33,481 bases of DNA from Ichthyophonus hoferi. Taxonomy: Eukaryota > Opisthokonta > Ichthyosporea > Ichthyophonida > Ichthyophonidae. The translations under genes were made by a program, and so were the position numbers. The notes beneath the pieces are model-generated. The model was given only the letters and a program-made list of their open reading frames with translations. It made no database searches and was not told the DNA's origin. This document shows positions 24,840 through 33,481 of the stretch, in pieces. Every line of letters starts with the position of its first letter. Positions within the stretch are counted from its first letter, which is position 1. Location: contig NAOQ01000121.1 in assembly GCA_002751075.1 (NCBI GenBank), positions 115,905-149,385 of the forward strand, given 5' to 3'.

Positions 24840-27800
24840 TTAACGAGTGGTTTTTAATCTGTGTTCAAGGCGTTCAGCCTTGGCGGCTCTGATATGAAAA
24901 ACTGTCCTATCTTCCATGAACGTTTTGATGAAGTCCTTCACATCAACATTTCCATCAAGGAAATTATTGGCATATTCCTATAATAAGACGGGGTAGGTAT
25001 ATAGGTAAGCATTAACATTACAGACTCAACCAGTTAGGGCTTATACCCCGGGGTTAAACTCAATTGTGGTCGGATTTGTTCTCCTTTCTCACCGATATAT
25101 ATATATACGCCAAATCAGGGGTGCCGAGAGAGAGTCTTTTGGGTGCTAATTTATACTTGGTCCTCTACAGGATATCTAATGTAGCTCTATCCTACAGGCA
25201 TTAAAAATCCAATCACACCTTCCCCTGCTACATACTTTTGAAGTATCAAGCCAATAATTGATCCGCTATAATAGCAGGTCTGTCCAATAATAAAGCACCA
25301 CGTCTATTTAATATTGGCATGCCAAATTATCTATCATCAATTGTCATAAAATTATTATCATTTTCCATAAATGTAGTAGGTGTGTAAAACCAAATTCCCT
25401 CCCGGTTCTATACCACTCAATTCTATTAAGTATATTTACATCCAAGCCACCAAAATCACAACAAATAGACCAAGGTCTATGTAATAGGCTTAGAGCTTAC
25501 CATATGTTTACCCCATTACATCCCTCCCCGGCCCCAATAGCCCACTACACGCATGCACTACCACCGCTTACCTCGGTTTCCTTCTCTTGTTCAGTTGCTG
25601 CTGCCCTTAGTTTCTCCAGGACAACGCTTGGTTGGTACCGCTATAGGGCGAGAATAAGAATAGTGAGTGAGGGTAGAGTAGAAGGGGTAGGGAAGGGTGT
25701 CGCAAAAGACATATAGGGTAGGATGTCGTAAAGAATATATAAAACAGGTATTAGAGAGAATAAAGAAAAAGAAAATAATGAAACCGGAAATAGTTTGCTA
25801 GTAAGAAAGAAGAGGATAGATGGAGAAGTAGATAGAAAAAGAACAGGGACAAACAGTAGAATGGAGTATATAAGGTGAAAATTATAATGGTAGCTAGCAG
25901 CTAAAAGACAATACAGCTTGAGGCTACAGGACAGGAGACAGAATAGAGATTATAAGGGATTAAGGGATTGTATACGGAAAGCAGGTGGCGAGAGGGGCAA
26001 TTTCAGTGATCTGACTGGTATATATACAAAAATAATCAAATGCATCACATGTCATGCCAGACATGATTGAATGACATACATCAGCCATAGCCTGTAATTT
26101 AGATACTAATTCCTCATAGCGCTGACGACTCATTTCAAGGGTCTCGTGATCCAAAGCCAATCGTTTACATGCTGCTTCTAGCTCGGCTTCCTTACTTAGA
26201 TTTTCACCTATATATATGTGGATATGTAAATATAAGATACAGGACATCACATAATGCTATAGTTGGATCTCCATGTATGCGGGTATGGAGTGGAGTAATA
26301 AAGTAAATATAGAATGATTCTCAGAGCATAATAAAAATAAAAAGGAAGGAGGAAGAGGGAGAGTGGGTAGGGGAGAGTCCACCTACGCGCCAGTGCCTCA
26401 ACGTTGTCCTTAGTTTCCTTGGAGAGGGTAGTTAGGTTGGTGATACTAGGCAGGCCTATGCAATACTCTGTAAACTTCACTTCATCTTCCAGAAACTCTT
26501 CTAATTCCTTTGCACTATGGATAGGCATATGCATGATGGTAGGATAGTATATATGTATGTATGTATATATGATAGTACGATAGTAGGATGGTATGCATGA
26601 TAATATGTATGATAATAGGGTAGCACAATAGGATCATTGAATATATAGATATATAAATGTGTGGGTTAGTGGTCGTGTATAGAAGGATTGGAACTATTCA
26701 GCTGGTTAGAGATAAACCACGGGTTCCATTGATTGAGGCACGGTCGAAATAGATAAATAAATAATACATATATAAACGCATATGCACATAGATATGCATG
26801 TATGAACACTAGACTAAATACATCTACTATCAGTCTAGCCATACTCATCACCATCCCCACCCTATATTAGAAAGGAAACAATATTATATATAGGAACTAA
26901 GCCCTACTCTATATAAGAATTAAGCCCTACTCTATATAGAAATTAAACTCTCCTCTATATAAGAAGTAAGCCCTCCTCTATATAGGAACTAAACGCTCCT
27001 TTATATAGGAATTGAGACCTACTCTATATAGAAACTAAACCCTCCTCTAGATAGGAACTAAACCCTCATTTATCTAGTAAATAAGTCCTACTCTATATAG
27101 AAACTAAACCTTCCTCTATATAGGAACTAAACCCTCCTTTATATAGTAATTAAGCCCTACTCTATATCGAAACTAAACCCTCCTCTATATAGGAACTAAA
27201 CTTTCCTCTATATAGAAAGTAAGCCCTACTCTATATAGAAAGTAAGCCCTCCTCCATATAGGAAGTAAGCCCTTATCTATATAGAAAGTAAGCCCTTCTC
27301 TATATAGAAACTAAACTCTCCTCCATCTGAACAGTTAACTCTCTCCCTGCCTGCCTACCTCATCCTATCTAACTCGGGGTAATTTGAGGCAAGAGGGGAA
27401 GCAGTTGCAGTTGGACTAGTAGTAGTGCGAGGCAAGAATCCCATTGGCCCTGGTCCACCTACCCTGGTCCCAGGGGGTGTCAGACTCCCTGGTAGAGAGG
27501 GCGGCTTGCCTGGCAGAGAGGGCAGTTGCACAGCTACAGGAGAGAGATAGAGGGTAAAGGTGGATAGAGAGAGAGAGTGGTAGGGTGATTAGTATGGAGC
27601 ACGGGGGACACAGAGTGGGATATATATTAGTATATAGAAGTATATTCACGAGTGGTTAGTAACCCAGATGCCTTAATGCAGCTTAAAACTATATGTAGAT
27701 TGGTCAAAAAGAGATTAAAAAAATTAGAGTGCACTACTAAGCTGGATGAAAAGAAATAAAGGAGAGAGTATATTCATTGGCTAAGATAAGTTAAAAAGAT

Positions 27801-30394
27801 AAAATATGGTTACTATTGGAGGGTGTAGAAAAGTGTGAATTACGTGACTTACATTGTGATCGACGGGTAGACTCGGCCACAGCCGTAGCTACATCTTTCA
27901 CTATCTTTACCCAATCATTGTCAATACTTTTTGCTATTGCTCATTACCCATTTATTTATATAGGTACATAAATTAATTAAAAGTCTTAATTGGAGAGAAA
28001 TGTATATATATAGGATAGGTAATGTATAATGAGAAAAATAAATAAATATACATAGCCGAATGAATATGAGAGGAAGGATTGTAAAGATAGCGAGAATAAG
28101 AATGGGGAGGAAGTAAGTGCGGTAGAGAGGGGGTAGTAGAGGGGAGGATATAAGAGGAATAGTAATAGAGGGAGGAATGTAAGTGGGGGAGAGGGATAGA
28201 GAGGGAGAGGGCAGAGAAACACAAAAAGCAATAGGGCCTAGACCAATAGTATTGTACCTGTGCTAACTTATAGGAGGGGTGCCATGATATAATCTGAGGA
28301 TGATTAGCTGCATAACCATTCGGGTCCAGCCATTGGTGGGATACCTGCACGGACATAGGTGTGATTGGTCTATTTCCAACATTAACCTATATATAGGAAA
28401 ATAGGTGCATCACCAACTAATTTCTAGCCCCTTGTATTCCAATCATTTACAGGTAAATAAATACATACATCCAATAGTGTTTTCTGTGTAGTTATCTACA
28501 TAATCTTCAATATAAATATATATTAACATACCTTAGTAAGTAAACATATATATACGTCTGCAAACCCAAGCATATATATAATTATAAGAATGAATGCATA
28601 CCCCTCTATACACAATAGCACACACCATATATATTATATAACCTATATAATACCCTATATAGCAACCTATATATATACATATATATAATGCAATGCCAGT
28701 GGCATACATCCGTATGATAGCACCCAGTACCCTATATGTACACCGCATATACACACTAATATCATAGAGTAAACATGCTTCACCGTCACGAAGGTTATTA
28801 TATATATAATTTAAATTCTAAGCCACTATAGCATCCAATAAGATATACCAGGTAGTATATTTGTGTATCAAGTTGGCCATATTTAAAAGTAGTTGTGTAG
28901 CTAATAATGTAATCATGATTCCAAGGCTAAGGCTATAATTAATTCCCTTATAATGCAAGGTCTCCCTTTCTACAGCCAGCTATACACATGTACATACATT
29001 TCTTAGACGATATATGACATACAACTACTTACAGGGGGCACAGGGTTAATGACTTGAATGATTGGTCCTTGTGTCTCGGGGAAGGCAGGAGGGAGAGTAC
29101 TATACACAAAGGATAGTTAATTAATACCTTATATTGAACTATATCCTAATATGTAATGAACCTATGGTCCAATGCGGGTGTGATTATTTCTTTTAATATA
29201 TGTCTGATGCACTGATTGGCTCGGACGCATTTTTAAAAAATCATCTCTGGGTGTGTAATTCACTATTAGCCATATATTTCTCTGCGTTTGATAGGAAAGA
29301 ATTTAACATGGTAACTCTATTGGCTAATTAGTCAACATCCACTATCCATGTCCGTCAGAAAGTTACTTTTAACTGGCCAATCAGAGCGATAGCGTGGGAT
29401 ATACACTTTTCCGATATGTTGCTGAGGTGAACCATTAAATAGATAATATATAAATGATATTAAAAAAGCAAAGCCAAGCACAATAATTAAGACCATTTAT
29501 TCCATTTTTAATTGGTTAAGGTATAAAGTCTAGTTCTAGCCTGTAACATTCATGCTCCATTCTAATTACATCCTGGCAAGGCACCACATTTAACATTAAA
29601 GCCTATATATATAAGCACCAAACTCAGTATATAGAGATTATACCTATCTTAAAATGTATATAGGTATAGAAGTATGTAGGTATGCAATTCCATCTGCCTA
29701 TATATATAACTACATACCCATCTCTCCTTGTCTCTCTTTCTCTCTATCTATCTATCTACAAACTAACATAAACACCATACTTCCTTCCCCTCCACTCCTC
29801 TCTCATCTATAAAATCCAAGACCAATCACAGTTCATACATCTTTATAAGGCAGGAGAATGCCGCGTTGGTATTGGATGCTTGACTCTGTATTGGTAGGTC
29901 AAATATCATGCCTGGAGTTGACTCTTTAAGGTGTTTCCCAAACTGGTTTTTCATCCACATGATCTTTAAATTGAGAGAATGATGGGGTGGTTATAATGTG
30001 TACCTCAACTTCATATCATACCTCTTTCTCTCACGCTCTCCTTTCAGTTACCATTAGCACAGTAGCTTTTAATTTACATACCATATAACTATAACCTATC
30101 CAACAGATCAAATATGAAACAAAACTAAAAACTTAAATATAAAAAGGAATATGCACCTAAATGAAAACATACATATACATACCTAAACTATACCCACATT
30201 ATACCCACACCTACACGCATACCTCCCACCTTAGTACACTTTTTAAACTTGAAAATAAATAAATAATAATTATATATATATATATATGTAGGTATAGCTA
30301 CCTGTGTATGTCGTTGGGGACGAGGGGACGGTTGGCCGTAGGGGGTGCCTGCGGGAGGTTGGCCATAGTGTTGTGGTTGTTGCTGTTGGTACAT
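24840..30394 (-). CDS. VPS37A: ESCRT-I subunit VPS37A
   Basis: Minus-strand exons: 30394-30302, 29963-29839, 29099-29033, 28386-28258, 27933-27853, 27533-27359, 26514-26387, 26207-26080, 25640-25572, 24977-24840 (TAA). About 377 residues (human 397). VPS37A is an ESCRT-I subunit acting with TSG101 and VPS28 in sorting ubiquitinated cargo into multivesicular endosomes. The protein opens with a Gln/Pro-rich stretch, followed by a UEV-like domain (LPPAFPETQGPIIQV, SHQWLDPNGY, HPSYKLAQ). Next comes a Pro-rich linker, then the Mod(r)/VPS37 coiled-coil domain from YPELDRMS to the end. That domain includes FLEDEVKFTEYCIGLPS, SRQRYEELVSKLQ and FIKTFMEDRTVFHIRAAKAE (human FLSSFMEKRTICHCRRAKEE). All junctions keep phase except between exons 4 (phase 0) and 5 (needs one base). 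The start at 30394 is chosen because exon 1 then joins exon 2 in frame; upstream in-frame Met codons look like leader. Confidence 0.9.
26888..27327. repeat. 23-bp minisatellite
   Basis: About nineteen tandem units of 23 bp, consensus near CTCTATATAGGAACTAAACC plus CTC. Units vary mainly at the CTAAA/GTAAG positions and at CTC/TTC starts. The array occupies most of the VPS37A intron between exons 6 and 7 and ends about 30 bp from the exon 6 donor. Confidence 0.92.
29169..29381. promoter_or_regulatory. Cluster of CCAAT boxes in VPS37A intron 2
   Basis: Four CCAAT pentamers lie within about 215 bp: 29169-29173 (+), 29215-29219 (-), 29319-29323 (-) and 29377-29381 (+). Two have the extended NF-Y form, GAGCCAATCAG on the minus strand and GGCCAATCAGAG on the plus. 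The surrounding DNA is locally richer in G and C. It could be an internal promoter or enhancer. No start-site evidence is visible. Confidence 0.35.
30271..30288. repeat. TA microsatellite after VPS37A exon 1
   Basis: Nine TA units about 14 bp downstream of the exon 1 donor on the minus strand. Confidence 0.85.
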
Positions 30395-31192
30395 GGTAAG
30401 GAGGACGTAGACACTAGTATATGATAATAGGTAGCAAGTGATAAACACCCCTAGGGAAAGCAAGAAAGCAAGAGTATAAATGGTAATAAAAAAAGAAAGA
30501 AGGATATATATTAATAATAAGTTGAATGTTAAACCTTTTAATATTTCGTAATCTATTTAATATTATTATTATGTTACCAATACATACATTCCTGTTACAT
30601 TCTCGAGCTGGCTTTATTTTATTTACTTGAATAGCCATTATATTGGTTGGTTGTTGCTAATTATTAATCAAATAGTATCTGCATTCTTTGATGGCGGTCT
30701 TCTTTAATAAATTAGCAAGCATTTAGATTTATTGGCTCAATGTCTAATTATTAATTACCTAATTAGTACATCCCATATTTCATAATGATAAACCATAATA
30801 AGATGTGTATAATTAATAACCAATTAAATAGTGAAACATTACGTCACAATTACCCAATATCCAAAGATCATGCATTCCGTTAATAAGCACCTTTGTACAT
30901 AAAGACTACATAAAACTAATACTGTATATAATAATACAGTGTATAGCCTTATAACTTCTAACATAACACCATATATAGTGTACAGTGGGGCACAAACCAT
31001 TATATTAGTGTCAGATGGTCCTAGAGGGATTTATAAAGGCCATATATCGACTGTGGTAGCATATAATACCCGTGAGAACACTATTTAATTATTTTTACGC
31101 CTATAGCGTTAGCACACAGCACAAACCCTCACTTGTATACAACTTTACTCTTCACACACTCACCTTGACGTGTTGTCTGCCCTTCAGTAACT
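30395..31192. promoter_or_regulatory. Shared divergent promoter region VPS37A / PRPF38B
   Basis: The start codons of VPS37A (minus) and PRPF38B (plus) are 798 bp apart with no gene between. CCAAT boxes occur on both strands (ATTGG near 30643 and 30730, CCAAT near 30820). The last ~60 bp before the PRPF38B ATG are pyrimidine-rich (CCCTCACTTG, CTTTACTCTTCACACACTC) and end in TTCAG nine bases before the GATG-free start, so a 5'-UTR intron is possible. Transcription starts cannot be placed from sequence. Confidence 0.5.
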
Positions 31193-33144
31193 ATGGCACC
31201 TAAAAAGGGGTCTATTGAGACCTGGGGAAATGCGACTACTATGAACCTAAACGAGATAGTATATACTAATATATTAGCTTCCCGCTACTTCAAAGAGGAC
31301 CTCTTGTAGGTGTTGGTTATTTTATAGTTTTTAAAGCACGTTGTAGATTGGTGCTGTGTTATAATATTATTAGTTGATGGAGGGATATGGTTTTTTAATT
31401 AAGATAACCAAGGTTTATATAAGAGCGAAGATAGATAGTGGATAGTATAATGGGAGTGATAGAGAATATAATATAATAGAAGTACTAGCGAATATAAGGT
31501 ACTATGCGATGGATAGAGTATAGGATAATAAGAGACAGGGCGAGTTATGATAATAGGAAATGGATAGCGTATAGGATAATTTGAGATAGAGAGTATAGAA
31601 TAATATGAGATAGATAGAGTATAGGATAATATGAGATAGATACAGTATATGATAATGGGAAATAGAGAGGATATAGGATAATATGAGATAGATAGAGTGT
31701 AAGATAATAGGAAATAGAGAGAGTATAGGATAATAGAAAATAGAGAGAGTATAGGATAGTAGAAGATAGGTAGAGTATAATGCGATTTTATGAGCCAATA
31801 TTAGAAATTGATATATATATTAGGGGAGTACCATATTTATATTCTATCATCTTTCCTCTTACTAACCTATGCCTCCCCCACAGCGAATTGAAGACCTATC
31901 ATGAGGTAGTGGATGAAATATATAACAGTGTCACAGATCTAGGTAGGTTATAGAGTAGAGGATAGAGGATAGAGAGTAGAGAGTAGAGAGTAGAGAGTAG
32001 AGGGTGGAGGGGTATGCGGCCAATGGCTTATATGATATTGAGCATAGGTTATAGTATATAGGGTGTAAGATCTAGGGTATAGGAGATAAAATAGAATATA
32101 TAGGGTATAAGATATACGGTATAGGATATAGGGTATAGAAGAGTGTATAAGGTATATGATATAGGATATAAGGTAGAGTATAGGGTATAGGATATGGAAT
32201 AAAATGTATAGGGTTTAGAATATAATGTTATAATGTGCAAGATATATAATAGAGTGTATAGGGTATAGGGTGTTGGGTGTAGACTATAGTATCTGTATAG
32301 TTTTTGCCCTTTTATCTTTCTATTGTTTGTTTTTTTCCCTCTCCATATATATCTTTCTCTTTGTCTATCACTTGCTATTTATTTCAGACACCCAAATAAT
32401 AATAACAGCATTGGCCTGGCCCCCACTGATCACTATTAGTACCAATCAGAGCCCTTTATGCCTGGTCAGGGGACGGCAGCCTCGTCGGCGTTTTGCCTGC
32501 TATACAAGTTATTTACCATGAAAGTTACCGAGAAACAGATGCTGGGCCTGTTAAACCACAAAGACTCTGCGTGAGTGTTGGTGTGCTTATATATATAGGG
32601 GTAGAAGAAAGGATGGTATAGTGCTTGTGTGTGCGTACTTGTATGGGTAGGGTATGGGTAGGGTATGACCAGGCGTATATTGCATATGGAGGTGGGCCGG
32701 GTGAATATTCTAGTGGATTGCTCTGTCTATACGTCATAGATACGTCATACACCTGCTGGTCCCTAACCGGCTGTCTAGTAATATGTCATTATGATGTCAT
32801 TATGGTTTTGTGTCTGTTTGGTTATTGGCTCATGATTTAATAACATTTGAAGAAATAATATTTGATATAATGAGCGAATCAAATAGCTATGAGGTGGAGA
32901 AATGGATAGATATAGACCAGTAAAGTAAAGCAACCCGCAAGACGGTGTGGTGATGAGAAGTAAAAGAAGACACCTTATTGGTCAATGCCATAGCTCACCA
33001 CATGTTATCCAGTTATATTCGAGGGTTAGGCCTACTCTACCTACGCTATTGTTGTCCTCCGAAGAAGCTCTGGGATTGGATGGGTGATTATATTGATGAT
33101 CCGGAACCAATCAAACTCGGTTGGGCCAAGGCCGCACAGGAAAC
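31193..33144 (+). CDS. PRPF38B: Pre-mRNA-splicing factor 38B, 5' part
   Basis: Plus-strand exons 31193-31305, 31884-31942, 32450-32570 and 33013-33144 join in phase (2, 1, 2). The gene then continues past the right edge, so only about 141 residues are seen. PRP38 proteins work in the spliceosome at activation. The B-type signature is clear: ETWGNATTMNLNEIVYTNIL (human LWGNEKTMNLNPMILTNIL), YFKEDLFELKTYHEVVDEIY, SAFCLLYKLFT, LLNHKDSAYIRGLGLLYLRY and PPKKLWDWMGDYIDD. Between DLEPF and GTAASSAF the normally conserved stretch containing KGSRKT and TGMCGGVRG is missing, making a loop about 18-20 residues short. Exon 3's acceptor (ACCAATCAG) is weak, and a stronger pyrimidine-rich acceptor 61 bp upstream would shift the frame. 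Serine/arginine-rich C-terminal exons typical of PRPF38B would lie outside the window. Confidence 0.9.
31500..31786. repeat. ~26-bp purine-rich tandem repeat in PRPF38B intron 1
   Basis: Imperfect units around GAGATAGATAGAGTATAGGA plus TAATAT, about ten copies, with variants such as GGAAATAGAGAGAG. It fills most of the first intron and causes a long low-complexity minus-strand frame. Confidence 0.88.
31950..32280. repeat. Degenerate TAGAGAG and TATAGGG repeats in PRPF38B intron 2
   Basis: First a TAGAGAG/AGAGTAG run (31957-32005), then after a short break a degenerate array of GGTATA/TATAGGG words (about 32046-32275). Both lie between exons 2 and 3, before the pyrimidine-rich acceptor tract. 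Confidence 0.85.
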
Positions 33145-33325
33145 GTGAGTGAGAAATATAGCAGAGGAGACTATCAGGCATAATGAGTTTAGACGGAAAT
33201 ATAAATAAGGCAGAGAGAGGATTGGTGGAGGCAGAAGGAGTGTAAAAATTACTGGATTATACCGCTATTAGGGTGTCATTCTATTGGACTATGTTTAGAC
33301 GTGCTTGATGATTAAGTGTATTTTT

Positions 33326-33481
33326 ATTATTCCTATTCCTATTACTATTACTATTTCTATTCCTACTGTTACTATTACTATTACTATTACTATTACTATT
33401 ACTATTACTATTACCATTACTATTCCTATTACTATGCTTATTACTATTACTATGTCTATTACTATTATTATTACTATTATA
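33326..33481. repeat. TATTAC hexamer satellite, cut by window edge
   Basis: Tandem TATTAC units with TATTCC, TATTTC and TATGTC variants run to the last base, in the fourth PRPF38B intron. Its full length is unknown. Confidence 0.92.

Noticed and set aside
27973-28356. Single 127-residue frame containing VPS37A exon 4
   Set aside because: Only the first part is coding; after KLAQ the frame enters a pyrimidine-rich intron read as Ser/Leu/Pro/Tyr.
31502-31798. 98-residue minus-strand frame rich in Leu, Ser, Ile and Tyr
   Set aside because: A read-through of the ~26-bp tandem repeat in PRPF38B intron 1, with no domain.
32046-32275. TATAGGG words as interstitial telomere repeat
   Set aside because: The unit is degenerate and is not TTAGGG; it is flanked by PRPF38B exons, so it is an intronic satellite.
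1-33481. tRNA genes and CRISPR arrays
   Set aside because: I looked for GGTTCGA-type B boxes with partner stems and found only isolated words near 13883 and 24390. Tandem repeats here have no unique spacers.

Overview
This is an AT-rich eukaryotic window holding intron-rich, conserved animal-type genes separated by repeat-laden DNA. I rebuilt four recognisable genes by joining exons with GT-AG borders and consistent phase. A fifth gene has no family I recognise. Many short, phase-conserved introns, CAG/TATATAG acceptors and heavy intronic microsatellites suggest an invertebrate or early-branching metazoan. A sponge is a guess, not a demonstration. There is no bacterial, operon or CRISPR signal.

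Layout, left to right. 1-2385: repeat-rich, no gene seen. 2386-5259 (minus): a five-exon POP5, a small protein subunit of RNase P/MRP. 5260-7926: dispersed repeats plus a weak coding-like remnant. 7927-12350 (minus): an unrecognised gene with at least four phase-compatible exons. 12351-15852: no gene seen, but a foldback inverted repeat near 14.1-14.5 kb. 15853-19562 (minus): a complete seven-exon pseudouridine-5'-phosphatase (PUDP/HDHD1) of the HAD family; its first intron contains a 521-base assembly gap flanked by TA repeats. 19563-24839: gene-poor, with a pair of ~390-bp direct repeats. 24840-30394 (minus): a ten-exon VPS37A (ESCRT-I), with one exon junction that does not keep phase and a 23-bp minisatellite in an intron. 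31193-right edge (plus): the 5' part of PRPF38B, a pre-mRNA splicing factor, arranged head-to-head with VPS37A about 800 bp apart; its introns contain several unrelated tandem repeats.

The genes are unrelated housekeeping functions (RNA processing, nucleotide-phosphate clean-up, endosomal sorting, splicing) and do not form a pathway. The only suggested regulatory coupling is the short divergent VPS37A/PRPF38B interval. The points of most interest are the unrecognised gene, the shortened PRPF38 loop with two competing acceptors, the VPS37A phase mismatch, and the foldback and direct-repeat elements. I found no convincing new multi-gene system.
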